Of a DNA stretch of 33,424 bases, positions 7,863-16,499 are shown one piece after another. The DNA is from an uncultured Erythrobacter sp. (lineage in GTDB: Bacteria; Pseudomonadota; Alphaproteobacteria; Sphingomonadales; Sphingomonadaceae): contig CALCCG010000231.1 of assembly GCA_937899785.1 (NCBI GenBank), forward strand, positions 1-33,424. The letters are read 5' to 3'. Made by a program: the position numbers and the translations under genes. Under the pieces are notes generated by a model that saw only the letters and a program-made list of their open reading frames with translations, was not told the origin of the DNA and ran no database searches. The stretch's first letter is position 1. Every line of letters starts with the position of its first letter.

Positions 7863-9166
7863 TCGGGCACCTCATCGTTCAAGCGCAGCGCTTCGCCCAC
7901 GAGGTAAAGCGATCCGGTGATGAAGACCGTCACCAAGTCACCCGGCAGCCCGGCAAGAGCCTGCGGCAGGTCAGAGGCCGATTGCACGTTTTCCCCGAAC
8001 GCCGCAGCGCCATGATGATCATGCCCGGGAACCGGCACGGCGGTGACACTGGCGCTGGACTTGGAAAGGGGATTGATGATCGCCTTAGGGTCCTTGTTCG
8101 CCAGCATTCCAACGATGAGATGCATGGGTTGATCCTTCCAGAACCGTGCCATTGCATGGCCAGCGCTGGGATTGTGGCCTCCGTCGATCCACACCTCGCG
8201 CTCACCCGTCAGAGGGCCCGGAGCGAGGCGCTGAAAGCGCCCTGGCCAGCGCGCGCTTGACAGCCCTCGGGCCATCGCTTCGGGAGAAACGGCCACCTCG
8301 TCCTGATGGCGGAGCATGGCCACCGCTAGTCCGGCGTTTCGGATTTGGTGGGCTCCGTTAAGACTGGGGAATTGGAGCTTAAGGATACCCTGCTCATCGC
8401 GATAGATGTGGCGGTTTTCCTTCGCGTCCACCTCGCTCTTGTTGGACCACTCGTGCCCGTAAATCGCAAGCGGGGCACCAACGCTTTCAGCCCGCACAAT
8501 GATTTGCTGCATCGCCTCGGGCACTTGATCAAGCGCCAGGAGCGGGATGCCCCTCTTGGCAATTCCGGCTTTCTCAAAGGCAATGCGTGCCATGGGGCTT
8601 TGCGGTGTGCCGTCTTCAGGGGCGAGGAGAAAGCGTTCGTGGTCAAGGCCCAACGCCGCTATCCCGCTGGCCGCAACGGCCGCCGGCTCCAGCACATTTG
8701 TCGCGTCAAAACGGCCGCCCAAACCCACCTCTACCACGCACGCATCAGCGGGCTCGCGTGAGAAAACCAAGAACGCGGCCGCGATGGTCACCTCAAAAAA
8801 GCTGGGGCCCAGATCAGCGGTCGCGTCGAGCACTTCTGCGAGCAATTGCGCGAGAGCCGCGTCTGCTATCAGGTTTCCACCAACGCGGATGCGCTCATTG
8901 TACCGCACCAAATGCGGGCTTGTGGTGACGTGGACCCGATTGCCATCAGCTTCCAGCATGGCCCGCAAGAACGCGCAGACGGAGCCTTTGCCATTGGTCC
9001 CCGCGACATGGAAAACGGGGGGCAGTTTGCGATGCGGGTTCCCGAGGCGCCCCATCATCGCGGTGATGGTTTCAAGCCCAAAGCGCCCTTGCGGCACGCT
9101 CAATTGCGCAAGGCGATCCAGCTGCGCTTGGACGCGCGGGTCGTTGGATCGACCAAAATCAACCAT
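7859..9166 (-). CDS. folC: Dihydrofolate synthase / folylpolyglutamate synthase
   Basis: A 435-residue Mur-ligase-family enzyme that joins glutamate to dihydropteroate and extends the folate polyglutamate tail in the cytosol. The ATP-binding loop GTNGKGS is at 56-62, followed by the SPHLVRYNERIRV folate-site motif, the VEVGLGGRFDATN segment, and the IDGGHNP motif of the C-terminal domain. Length is usual. It begins 12 bases after accD and is the last gene of the trp-acc-fol unit, an order common in alphaproteobacteria. Confidence 0.96.
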   Translation of the reverse strand: MVDFGRSNDPRVQAQLDRLAQLSVPQGRFGLETITAMMGRLGNPHRKLPPVFHVAGTNGKGSVCAFLRAMLEADGNRVHVTTSPHLVRYNERIRVGGNLIADAALAQLLAEVLDATADLGPSFFEVTIAAAFLVFSREPADACVVEVGLGGRFDATNVLEPAAVAASGIAALGLDHERFLLAPEDGTPQSPMARIAFEKAGIAKRGIPLLALDQVPEAMQQIIVRAESVGAPLAIYGHEWSNKSEVDAKENRHIYRDEQGILKLQFPSLNGAHQIRNAGLAVAMLRHQDEVAVSPEAMARGLSSARWPGRFQRLAPGPLTGEREVWIDGGHNPSAGHAMARFWKDQPMHLIVGMLANKDPKAIINPLSKSSASVTAVPVPGHDHHGAAAFGENVQSASDLPQALAGLPGDLVTVFITGSLYLVGEALRLNDEVPD

Positions 9167-9178
9167 ACCGGCTTTGGG

Positions 9179-10030
9179 CTAGGCCGCTTCGGAGGGTTGC
9201 AGGTAGTCAAGAACGTTGGCCAGCGTCGCCTGCAGCTCATGACGATGCACAACCATATCAACCATGCCGTGCTTGTGCAGATATTCGGCGCGCTGGAAGC
9301 CGTCGGGGAGCTGTTCGCGGATCGTGTCCTGGATCACGCGTTGGCCGGCAAAGCCGATCAGCGCGCCCGGTTCCGCAATCTGAACATCGCCGAGCATCGC
9401 GTAGCTGGCGGTGACGCCGCCCGTGGTCGGGTCGGTAAGGACCACAATATAGGGGAGGCCTGCGGTCTTCAGGCGCCGCGTCATCACCGTCGCGCGCGGC
9501 ATTTGCATCAGGCTGAGGATGCCTTCCTGCATGCGCGCGCCGCCCGCAGCGGTCACCACCACAAGCGCGCATTGCCGGGTCAGCGCGCGCTCGGCGGCGG
9601 CGCAAAAGGCGAGGCCCACCGCCATGCCCATCGACCCACCCATAAAGCCAAAATCCTGAACACCAACCACTGCGGGCCGTCCCTTGATCGCGCCCGAGCC
9701 GACCACGAAGGCGTCTTCGTGCGGGTTGGCGGCGCGCGCGGCTTTCAGGCGGTCGGTGTACTTCTTGGAATCCTTGAACTTGAGCGGGTCTTCGGTCACT
9801 TGCGGCTGCGGCAGCAGCTCAAACCCATCGTCGAGCAGCAGCCGGAGCCGCTCATCCGCGCCAATGCGCCCGTGGTGATCGCAGCGAGGGCAGACGCGGT
9901 CGTTCTCCTCGTATTCGGCGACGAACAGCATTTCGTGGCAGTTCGAGCACTTGATCCACAAATCCTTCTCGGTGCTCTTCTTCTCCTCGCCAAATCCCAG
10001 CGAGTTGCGGACGCGGTTGAACCAGCTCAT
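9179..10030 (-). CDS. accD: Acetyl-CoA carboxylase carboxyltransferase subunit beta
   Basis: A 283-residue subunit of the carboxyltransferase that, with AccA, moves CO2 from carboxybiotin to acetyl-CoA to form malonyl-CoA for fatty acid synthesis. An N-terminal four-cysteine zinc ribbon is visible (CSNC near 28-31 and CPRC near 47-50), followed by the crotonase-like core with FMGGSMG, the [15 protein letters not shown] motif and [11 protein letters not shown]. The ATG at 10030 overlaps the trpA stop as ATGA, so translation is probably coupled. The length is normal. Confidence 0.97.
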   Translation of the reverse strand: MSWFNRVRNSLGFGEEKKSTEKDLWIKCSNCHEMLFVAEYEENDRVCPRCDHHGRIGADERLRLLLDDGFELLPQPQVTEDPLKFKDSKKYTDRLKAARAANPHEDAFVVGSGAIKGRPAVVGVQDFGFMGGSMGMAVGLAFCAAAERALTRQCALVVVTAAGGARMQEGILSLMQMPRATVMTRRLKTAGLPYIVVLTDPTTGGVTASYAMLGDVQIAEPGALIGFAGQRVIQDTIREQLPDGFQRAEYLHKHGMVDMVVHRHELQATLANVLDYLQPSEAA

Positions 10031-10809
10031 TGTGATGTGCCCTTTATCGCCGCGACCATGTTCGCGGTCAGCTCTCTTAGCTTTTCCGGGGCGTGGGCGC
10101 CATACTCCCCCACAAGATCCACCAGCGCGGAGCCAACGACAACGCCGTCCGCCACAGCCGCAATGGCTTTGGCCTGTTCGGGAGTGCGCACGCCAAAGCC
10201 AACCGCGACGGGCAGATCGGTGGCGGCTTTGAGCGCGGCCACGGCCTCTTCGATCGAGCTTTGCGCGGCTTGCTGGAGGCCGGTGATCCCGGCAACCGAG
10301 ACGTAATAGAGGAACCCGCTTGACCCCTCGAGCACTTGCGGCAGACGCGCGGCGGCGGTGGTGGGGGTGGCGAGGCGGATGGGAGCGATCCCAGCTTGGC
10401 GCAGGGCTGGACCAAGCTCGCCGTCTTCCTCTGGCGGAATGTCGACGCAGATGACCCCGTCCACGCCAGCGCCCTTGGCGGCTTTGGCGAACCACTCCTG
10501 GCCGCGCCGGATCATGGGATTGGCGTATCCCATCAACACCAAGGGTGTGTCGGGGTGGCGCTGGCGGAACTCGTACGCGATTTGCAGCACATCGGCGGTG
10601 GTCGTGCCTTTGCCTAAGCTGCGCAGATTGGCGCTCTGGATTGCGGGGCCATCGGCCATTGGATCGGTGAAGGGCATCCCCAGCTCAATCACATCCGCTC
10701 CGCCTTCAACAAGCGCGTCGAGGTTCGCGGCGGTGTCGCCATCACCAGCGGTGATGAAGGCAACGAAAGCCGCGTGGGGTTTGGCAAAGGCGTTAGCGAG
10801 TCGGGTCAA
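10027..10809 (-). CDS. trpA: Tryptophan synthase alpha subunit
   Basis: A 260-residue TIM-barrel enzyme that cleaves indole-3-glycerol phosphate to indole for TrpB. The catalytic residues are visible as Glu42 (in [11 protein letters not shown]) and Asp53 (in MADGPAIQ), spaced as in the enteric enzyme. The start codon is TTG at 10809: an in-frame TGA lies just upstream, and the protein from this TTG reads MTRLANAF, a normal TrpA N-terminus. The ribosome binding site is weak. Unusually, about 335 bases with a palindromic repeat, and a lipoprotein gene before that, separate it from trpB, so alpha and beta subunits are not directly coupled here. It overlaps accD by four bases. Confidence 0.96.
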   Translation of the reverse strand: MTRLANAFAKPHAAFVAFITAGDGDTAANLDALVEGGADVIELGMPFTDPMADGPAIQSANLRSLGKGTTTADVLQIAYEFRQRHPDTPLVLMGYANPMIRRGQEWFAKAAKGAGVDGVICVDIPPEEDGELGPALRQAGIAPIRLATPTTAAARLPQVLEGSSGFLYYVSVAGITGLQQAAQSSIEEAVAALKAATDLPVAVGFGVRTPEQAKAIAAVADGVVVGSALVDLVGEYGAHAPEKLRELTANMVAAIKGTSQ

Positions 10810-11144
10810 TTTCGTTCATCTTCGAGGGTTGAGAGCTGAGCCATGGACCACGTGTTACACGGTCCTGAGGAAGGAATTTTAGGAGGTGGTGAGCGGCTGT
10901 TTTTGGTGCGTATTGGGTGGGACTGGATAGGGGTCATGCTTGGATTATGGCACGCCAAGCCCCCTGTAGGACAGTGGTCTGTGTGCGGGCTGTTGAACGG
11001 TTTAACGCCAACTCGTCACCCTAAACTTGTTTCAGGGTCCATCCCCGGCTCGGCTCGCGTGGCTCAGTACGGGCGATGGATGCTGAAACAAGTTCAGCAT
11101 GACGGGTATGTGGCTCGGAAAAGGCGGATTGGAGGCGGGTCATC
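10810..11144. other. Intergenic spacer between the small lipoprotein gene and trpA
   Basis: No gene is supported in these 335 bases. They hold the palindromic element at 11015-11103 and a small imperfect hairpin near 10842-10862 (GGACC...GGTCC). The spacer is unusually long for an otherwise tight operon. It may weaken or modulate transcription into trpA-accD-folC, or carry an internal promoter that I cannot identify with confidence. Confidence 0.6.
11015..11103. repeat. Imperfect palindromic intergenic repeat (sphingomonad REP-like)
   Basis: The left arm (11015-11044) and right arm (11078-11103) are inverted copies. The core AACTTGTTTCAG at 11024-11035 matches CTGAAACAAGTT at 11083-11094 perfectly, and flanks such as GTCA...TGAC and ATCC...GGAT also match. 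A GC-rich centre separates the arms. From memory, repeats of the type 'TCACCCTGAACTTGTTTCAGG' are dispersed between genes in Erythrobacter and related genomes; this copy has AAACTT in place of GAACTT. Transcribed, it would form a long hairpin. No transposase is present. Confidence 0.8.
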
Positions 11145-11408
11145 TCATATTCCTAGGAGCTCTTCGGTAGTGAACGTGCACTCCTCTTCCGAAGCTGCTT
11201 TCTGCTTCAAATATTCTTCTTCCATGTTGTTGGCCAAATAAAGTTCGACCAGTTTCTTACTCCGCTCACAGATCTCTCGTTTGTCGCCGGATTTTTTGAC
11301 GATCTCATACTTTGTCTCAGCGTCTGCGATTGCATCGGAGCAACCGGAGGAAGTCATGACCATGATCCCGATCAGCAGTCCTTTTAGTCCGCAATGCGCG
11401 CGCCTCAC
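11145..11408 (-). CDS. Small putative lipoprotein coupled to trpB
   Basis: An 87-residue protein starting with GTG at 11408, whose GTGA overlaps the trpB TGA stop by four bases, the classical layout for translational coupling. A hydrophobic stretch ([12 protein letters not shown]) leads to SSGC, with Cys23 as the likely lipidated residue; the lipobox is not ideal because position -3 is Ser. The mature part is short, helical and highly charged (many Lys/Glu), with two further cysteines (CERSKK and EECTF) that could form a disulfide. No family is recognised. Base composition is visibly more AT-rich than trpB and trpA, and a palindromic repeat follows, which suggests later acquisition. Confidence 0.65.
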   Translation of the reverse strand: MRRAHCGLKGLLIGIMVMTSSGCSDAIADAETKYEIVKKSGDKREICERSKKLVELYLANNMEEEYLKQKAASEEECTFTTEELLGI

Positions 11409-12643
11409 ATCTCCACTCCAAGCTTCTCCGCGACGGTGAAGATGTCCTTATCGCCGCGTCCGCACAGGTTCATCAGCACGATCTGGTCTTTATCCATCCC
11501 ACGCGCGCGCTCGACCACGGCGTGGAGCGCGTGGCTGGGTTCGAGCGCGGGGATGATGCCTTCCGTGCGGCAAAGCAGTTGGAAGCCTTCCAATGCCTGA
11601 TCATCGGTCACGGCCGTGTATTCGACGCGGCCCGTCTCTTTGAGCCAGGCATGCTCGGGGCCGATGCCCGGATAATCGAGGCCAGCGGAAATCGAGTGGC
11701 CTTCGGTGATCTGGCCGTCGGCGTCTTGCAAGAGGTAGGTCTTGTTGCCGTGGAGCACGCCCGGCGCGCCGCCCAGGAGGCTGGCGGCGTGTTCATCGCC
11801 ATCCAGACCGTGGCCGCCCGCTTCGACGCCCAGCATTTTGACGTCTGTATCGTCCAGGAACGGGTGGAAGAGGCCCAAAGCGTTCGATCCGCCGCCAATG
11901 CAGGCGACAAGCAGGTCCGGCAGCTTGCCCGTGCGGGCCAGCATCTGCGCGCGCGCTTCGGAGCCGATCACGCTTTGGAAGTTGCGCACCAGTTCCGGAT
12001 AGGGGTGGGGGCCCGCCGCGGTGCCGATAATGTAGAAGGTGTCGTGGACGTTCGCGACCCAATCGCGCAGGCCTTCGTTCATCGCGTCTTTGAGCGTCGC
12101 GCCGCCGCTGGTGACCGGGACAACCTCGGCGCCCAGCAGCTTCATGCGAAAGACGTTGGGCGATTGGCGCGCTACGTCTTCTGCGCCCATATAGATCACG
12201 CAAGGCAGGCCAAAGCGCGCGCACACGGTCGCCGTCGCCACGCCATGCTGGCCGGCCCCGGTTTCGGCGATGATGCGGGTCTTGCCCATGCGGATCGCGA
12301 GCAGGATCTGCCCGATGCAATTGTTGATCTTGTGCGCGCCGGTGTGGTTCAGCTCATCGCGCTTAAACCAGATTTGCGCGCCTTTGCCTTCCTGCGCGCC
12401 TTCACGGACATGCTCGGTCAACCGTTCAGCGAAATAGAGCGGGGAGGGGCGGCCCACATAATGCTCAAGCAGGTCGTCAAACTCGCGCTGGAAATCCGGG
12501 TCTTCCTGCGCAGCGCGATATTCGCGCTCCAGATCGAGGATCAGCGGCATCAACGTCTCAGCGACATAGCGCCCGCCATAATCGCCGAAATGCCCGCGAT
12601 CATCGGGTCCGTTGCGGAAGGAATTGGGGGGCGTTTCGTTCAT
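11405..12643 (-). CDS. trpB: Tryptophan synthase beta subunit
   Basis: A 412-residue PLP enzyme that condenses indole with serine to make tryptophan. The PLP lysine is Lys105 in [12 protein letters not shown]. The [13 protein letters not shown] segment, the phosphate-binding GGGSNA loop and the [19 protein letters not shown] motif follow. The start ATG at 12643 opens [10 protein letters not shown]; the frame stays open further upstream through the trpF region, but that part is non-coding shadow. It lies 25 bases after trpF and ends in a four-base overlap with the small lipoprotein gene instead of trpA. Confidence 0.97.
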   Translation of the reverse strand: MNETPPNSFRNGPDDRGHFGDYGGRYVAETLMPLILDLEREYRAAQEDPDFQREFDDLLEHYVGRPSPLYFAERLTEHVREGAQEGKGAQIWFKRDELNHTGAHKINNCIGQILLAIRMGKTRIIAETGAGQHGVATATVCARFGLPCVIYMGAEDVARQSPNVFRMKLLGAEVVPVTSGGATLKDAMNEGLRDWVANVHDTFYIIGTAAGPHPYPELVRNFQSVIGSEARAQMLARTGKLPDLLVACIGGGSNALGLFHPFLDDTDVKMLGVEAGGHGLDGDEHAASLLGGAPGVLHGNKTYLLQDADGQITEGHSISAGLDYPGIGPEHAWLKETGRVEYTAVTDDQALEGFQLLCRTEGIIPALEPSHALHAVVERARGMDKDQIVLMNLCGRGDKDIFTVAEKLGVEM

Positions 12644-12668
12644 GGAGTTCGCTTCAAATTGGGGGGCT

Positions 12669-13316
12669 TTACGCTGAGAGCGCGGCTTTGCAGAAGGCGG
12701 TGATCTTGTCCACGTCCTTGACACCCGGGGCGCATTCGACACCGCTGGAGACGTCGAGAAAGTCCGCACCGGTTTCGCGGATCGCCACCGATACGTTGTC
12801 GGGATTGAGGCCACCGGCCAAGGCCCATGGGGAACGATGCGGGTAGTCTTTAAGGACGCTCCAGCCAAAGCTTTCCCCATTTCCGCCAGGAATGTCCGAG
12901 CCTTCGGGCGCGGGCGCGTCGAACAGCAAGCGGTCGGCGACACCGTCATATTCAGCGCTGTCATCGAGCGAGGCGATCCCGCGCACCGGCAAAGCTTTCC
13001 ACACCTCGACCTCGAAGGTCTTTTGGACGACCGCGAGCGCCTCGGGCGGCTCATCCCCGTGAAACTGGATCACGTCGGGCGCCAGCATCTCTTTGATGTT
13101 GGCAAGCGTCTTTCCGTCCGGACTGACCACCAGCACCACCGTTTTCACTCCGACCGGCACTTCGAGGCGAAGCTTTCGCGCGGCCTCGAGCTCAAGGTGG
13201 CGGGGGCTCTTGGCAAAGTGGACAAGGCCAATATGGCTCGCCCCCGCCCGAGCGGCGGCGTCGATTTCTTCGGGCCGAGAGAGCCCGCATATCTTGATCT
13301 GTCTCATGGAGAGCAT
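12669..13316 (-). CDS. trpF: Phosphoribosylanthranilate isomerase
   Basis: A 215-residue TIM-barrel enzyme converting phosphoribosylanthranilate to CdRP in tryptophan synthesis. IKICGL near the start carries the catalytic Cys, the later FDAP segment the catalytic Asp, and [11 protein letters not shown] and DVSSGVE are the phosphate-binding strands. Two ATG codons are possible, at 13316 and 13307. The upstream one has ACGAG six bases before it; the second has no good site but gives the more typical N-terminus. It is first in the trp-acc-fol unit and diverges from a lipoprotein gene. Confidence 0.95.
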   Translation of the reverse strand: MLSMRQIKICGLSRPEEIDAAARAGASHIGLVHFAKSPRHLELEAARKLRLEVPVGVKTVVLVVSPDGKTLANIKEMLAPDVIQFHGDEPPEALAVVQKTFEVEVWKALPVRGIASLDDSAEYDGVADRLLFDAPAPEGSDIPGGNGESFGWSVLKDYPHRSPWALAGGLNPDNVSVAIRETGADFLDVSSGVECAPGVKDVDKITAFCKAALSA

Positions 13317-13414
13317 AGAAGCTCGTTAGTGGCGTGGCTGGCGAAGGGAAAGGGTTGTCCTTGGCCGAGGTGGCTGGCCGATCGGTTTGCACTGCTTTTC
13401 ATGGGGATTTATTC

Positions 13415-13876
13415 ATGCCGCGTTTTCTTGTTGCGCTGCTGGCGTTTGGTCTTGCCGCGTGCAATCCGGTCGAGAATCTGGACGAAGCCGCCGATCAGAT
13501 TGATCGCTTTCAGAACCTCTTTTCAAACCGCAGCACCGACGAAATGCACCTCATGGGCAGCGCCGAATTTCGGGAAACAACATCGCGTGAGGACCTTGAA
13601 GACCTGGTTTCACTCGTTGCTGGTCGTTTGGGCTCGATTGAGCAATCCGAACGCGAGAGTTTCAACATCAACACCACGCCCAGCGGGACACGCACTGTTG
13701 TAACCATGGCGACCCAATTCGAACTGGGCGAAGGCAAAGAGACCTACACGTTTATCGGCAATGGTGAGAACATGCAGATCGTTGGTTGGCAGGTGAATTC
13801 GGATCGCTTGCTGATCACGCCGGACGAAATGAAGCGGCTCGACGAGGCGCCGACCGCTCTTGAGCCTGCGGACTAA
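13415..13876 (+). CDS. Putative lipoprotein with a small alpha/beta domain
   Basis: A 153-residue protein with a clear lipoprotein signal: basic start, hydrophobic core and LAAC lipobox (Cys16). GGGGA lies seven bases before the ATG at 13415. The mature chain has an Asp/Gln-rich helix, a SAEFRETTSREDLEDLV segment, and a beta-rich half ending NMQIVGWQVNSDRL. The pattern resembles the NTF2-like DUF4019/DUF3887 domains, but I am not certain. It sits on the opposite strand between pyrF and trpF, diverging from trpF and overlapping the pyrF stop by three bases. It has no visible functional link to either. Confidence 0.75.
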   Translation: MPRFLVALLAFGLAACNPVENLDEAADQIDRFQNLFSNRSTDEMHLMGSAEFRETTSREDLEDLVSLVAGRLGSIEQSERESFNINTTPSGTRTVVTMATQFELGEGKETYTFIGNGENMQIVGWQVNSDRLLITPDEMKRLDEAPTALEPAD

Positions 13877-14547
13877 AGCGTCGCTTCAATCGCGCGCGCG
13901 GCAGCTTGCGGATCCTCGGCGCGGCTGATCGGGCGGCCGATCACCAGCACGCTTGCGCCGTTATCGCGCGCGGAACGAGGGGTCACGACCCGCTTCTGAT
14001 CGCCGGTGCCAACGCCTTGCGGGCGAAGTCCGGGGACGACGAAATAGCCGTCCTTCCATTCCTTGTGGACCTTGCCCACCTCCTTGCCCGAACACACGAT
14101 CCCGTCGAGCCCGGCTTTGTGCGCCAATTCAGCGAGGCGCATGACCTGTGTTTCGGCGCTGCCATAGACGCCGGTGGCGGTCAGGTCGGACCCATCCATG
14201 CTGGTCAGTGTGGTGACGCCCACGACCTTGCAGCCCTCGGCCGCGGCGGCCTTGGCGTCTTCCATCATCGCGCGCCCACCGCTGGCGTGCACGGTAACGA
14301 TCTTGGGCTCGTAGACGTGGATCGCCTGCATCGCGCCGGCGACGGTGTTGGGAATGTCGTGAAATTTGAGATCAAGGAAGATCGGCAGACCCATATGCGC
14401 GATCTCATGCACGCCGTGCGGCCCATGGGCGCAGAAGAACTCAAGCCCCAATTTCACCCCGCCAATATGCGCCTTGACCTTGGACAAAAGCGCCTTGGCG
14501 GGCTCAATTTGAGGGACATCAAGCGCGAGATAGACCGGGTTGCTCAT
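13873..14547 (-). CDS. pyrF: Orotidine 5'-phosphate decarboxylase
   Basis: A 224-residue TIM-barrel enzyme catalysing OMP to UMP in pyrimidine synthesis. The catalytic array DLKFHDIPNT has Asp59, Lys61 and Asp64 in the conserved D-x-K-x-x-D order. VTVHASGG, the VPGLRPQGVGTGDQ loop and VIGRPI phosphate-binding segment follow. The ATG at 14547 overlaps the lapA stop as ATGA, so it is translated in tandem with lapA. It converges on the lipoprotein gene. Confidence 0.96.
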   Translation of the reverse strand: MSNPVYLALDVPQIEPAKALLSKVKAHIGGVKLGLEFFCAHGPHGVHEIAHMGLPIFLDLKFHDIPNTVAGAMQAIHVYEPKIVTVHASGGRAMMEDAKAAAAEGCKVVGVTTLTSMDGSDLTATGVYGSAETQVMRLAELAHKAGLDGIVCSGKEVGKVHKEWKDGYFVVPGLRPQGVGTGDQKRVVTPRSARDNGASVLVIGRPISRAEDPQAAARAIEATL

Positions 14548-14951
14548 TTCGGGTCCGCCGGATGAGGCGTTTGCGAGGGATCGACAGGACTGAGCAGGCC
14601 GCCGCCATCGCCAGTGGGGCTTTCTGCACCGCCGGCTGCGCCTGTGGCGTGAGCGGGCTTGGGCTCTGGTGCCGGGCCAGGTTCGGGCTCTTGTCGCTTC
14701 TGCAAAGCGTTGGAACGCGCCGCGTTCTCGAGGCTGCGAATGCGGCGGTTGAGGCTCCACTTCACCCCCCGATGGTAGATCCACATCGGCACCAGACCGA
14801 GCGCGAACGATACGATGACAAGAGCGGGTACCTTGGTTTCAAGGACCAGATTTTCCCACAGGGTCACTTCGACCGCTTCCCAGTTGAAGAACGAAAAGGC
14901 CAGTAGCGCCACAAAAAGGAGCACCCAGAGAATAGTCCGAACGATCTGCAT
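14544..14951 (-). CDS. lapA: LapA-domain (DUF1049) inner-membrane protein
   Basis: A 135-residue membrane protein with two helices (about residues 4-22 and 41-60) separated by the NWEAVEVTLWENLVLET loop that marks the LapA/DUF1049 family. In E. coli LapA acts with LapB in lipopolysaccharide regulation. After a basic RSLENAARSN helix, the C-terminal half is a long Pro/Gly/Glu-rich, probably disordered tail. AGAGG precedes the ATG at 14951. It is coupled to pyrF, a pairing frequent in alphaproteobacteria, and lies about 100 bases downstream of purB. Confidence 0.85.
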   Translation of the reverse strand: MQIVRTILWVLLFVALLAFSFFNWEAVEVTLWENLVLETKVPALVIVSFALGLVPMWIYHRGVKWSLNRRIRSLENAARSNALQKRQEPEPGPAPEPKPAHATGAAGGAESPTGDGGGLLSPVDPSQTPHPADPK

Positions 14952-15049
14952 GGCCTCTAGCGCTCCCCCTCTTTGTCGTATCCCGAAGACAATCCTAGGC
15001 GATTTGCATCGCCAGTCCAAACATGACTCGGGCATGCGGGCTGCAACCC

Positions 15050-16360
15050 TCAGCCAACAACGCGCGCAAAGATCGTGTCGACATGTTTGAAGTGGTAGGC
15101 AAGGTCGAACTTCTCTTCGAGCTCCGTGTGCGAGAGCGCCGCGGTCACATCTGCGTCGGCCTTGAGCAAATCGAGGAGCTGAAGCGCGCCGGAACTGTCC
15201 CACACTTTCATCGCGTTGCGCTGAACCAAACGGTACGCGTCCTCGCGGGTCACGCCCGCCTGTGTGAGAGCCAGAAGCACACGCTGTGAGTGGACAAGGC
15301 CGCCCATCGCATCGAGATTGGCCATCATGCGCTCGGGATAAACCACCAGTTTCTCGACCACCCCGGTGAGGCGCACCAGGCTAAAATCGAGCGCAATCGT
15401 CGCGTCGGGCCCGATATAGCGCTCGACCGAGGAGTGGGAGATGTCCCGTTCGTGCCACAGCGCCACGTTTTCGAGCGCGGGCAGCGCGTAGGCGCGGATC
15501 ATGCGCGCCTGGCCGGTGAGGTTCTCGGTCAGCACCGGGTTGCGCTTGTGCGGCATAGCCGAGGAACCCTTTTGGCCCGGCGAGAAGTATTCCTCGGCCT
15601 CGAGCACTTCGGTGCGTTGCAAATGCCGGATTTCGACCGCGAGCCGCTCGATCGAGCCCGCGATCACAGCGAGCGTTGCAAAGTACATGGCGTGCCGGTC
15701 GCGCGGGATGACTTGCGTGCTGATCGGTTCAGGCGTGAGGCCCAGTTGCTCTGCGACATAGTCTTCAACTGACGGGTCGATATTGGCGAACGTGCCGACC
15801 GCGCCGGACACCGCGCAAGTGGCGATCTCCGCACGCGCAGCCACCAGGCGTTCGCGGCAGCGATCAAATTCGGCGTAGGCCTGCGCCAGTTTCAGCCCAA
15901 ACGTCACCGGTTCGGCGTGGATGCCGTGGCTGCGGCCGATAGTGGGTGTATATCTGTGCTCTTCAGCCCGTGTCTTGATCGCTGCGAGCAGCGCGTCGAG
16001 ATCGGTCAGGAGCACGTCGGAGGCGCGAGCCAATTGGACGCTCAGCGTCGTGTCCAGAACATCGGAAGAGGTCATGCCCTGATGCATAAAGCGCGCCTCT
16101 TCGCCGACCTGCTCAGCCACCCAGGTGAGGAAGGCGATGACGTCGTGCTTGGTCACCGCTTCGATCGCGTCGATCGCCTCGACGTCGATTGTGGGGTTCG
16201 TTGCCCACCAGTCCCACAGCGCCTTGGCCGCCGTTTCCGGCACGACCCCGAGATCCGCGAGCTTCTGCGTCGCATGCGCCTCGATTTCGAACCAGATGCG
16301 GAACTTGGCCTCGGGCTCCCACAGGGCGGACATCTCTGGGCGGGCGTAGCGAGGGACCAT
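15050..16360 (-). CDS. purB: Adenylosuccinate lyase
   Basis: A 436-residue fumarase/aspartase-superfamily enzyme used twice in purine metabolism: SAICAR to AICAR and adenylosuccinate to AMP. The superfamily signature GSSAMPHKRNP is intact, as are the TSSDVLDT and GRSHGIHAEPVT active-site segments containing the catalytic His. It opens MVPRYARPEMSALW, standard for this branch, at ATG 16360. It diverges from the DoxX/NDH-2 fusion gene. Confidence 0.97.
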   Translation of the reverse strand: MVPRYARPEMSALWEPEAKFRIWFEIEAHATQKLADLGVVPETAAKALWDWWATNPTIDVEAIDAIEAVTKHDVIAFLTWVAEQVGEEARFMHQGMTSSDVLDTTLSVQLARASDVLLTDLDALLAAIKTRAEEHRYTPTIGRSHGIHAEPVTFGLKLAQAYAEFDRCRERLVAARAEIATCAVSGAVGTFANIDPSVEDYVAEQLGLTPEPISTQVIPRDRHAMYFATLAVIAGSIERLAVEIRHLQRTEVLEAEEYFSPGQKGSSAMPHKRNPVLTENLTGQARMIRAYALPALENVALWHERDISHSSVERYIGPDATIALDFSLVRLTGVVEKLVVYPERMMANLDAMGGLVHSQRVLLALTQAGVTREDAYRLVQRNAMKVWDSSGALQLLDLLKADADVTAALSHTELEEKFDLAYHFKHVDTIFARVVG

Positions 16361-16465
16361 GGCGGTGTCTTTCTGAGCGATTGAGAACGGTTGGCCATCG
16401 GCTATGCGCGAGCATCGCTCTTGGCAAGGCTACGGCCCCACTTCACAGTGTAACTTGTTGAGGGA

Positions 16466-16490
16466 GCCGCGCGAACTGCGCGGCAGGAGG
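16466..16490 (+). promoter_or_regulatory. GC hairpin abutting a consensus Shine-Dalgarno
   Basis: GCCGCGC (16466-16472) and GCGCGGC (16478-16484) form a perfect 7-bp stem with a five-base loop. AGGAGG follows immediately at 16485-16490, nine bases before the ATG of the DoxX/NDH-2 gene. The hairpin could stabilise the message 5' end or affect ribosome access. Confidence 0.5.
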
Positions 16491-16499
16491 ACAGTGTTG

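Noticed and set aside
8846..10306. 486-codon plus-strand open frame over folC, accD and trpA
   Set aside because: It spans three well-identified minus-strand genes and their junctions, and its translation has no domain pattern.
10842..10862. Small hairpin GGACC...GGTCC upstream of trpA as a trp attenuator
   Set aside because: No Trp-codon leader peptide or competing stems were seen, and it is too weak to support attenuation.
10843..11241. 132-codon plus-strand open frame over the spacer before trpA
   Set aside because: It covers the palindromic repeat and runs into the lipoprotein gene antisense; no similarity or ribosome site of note.
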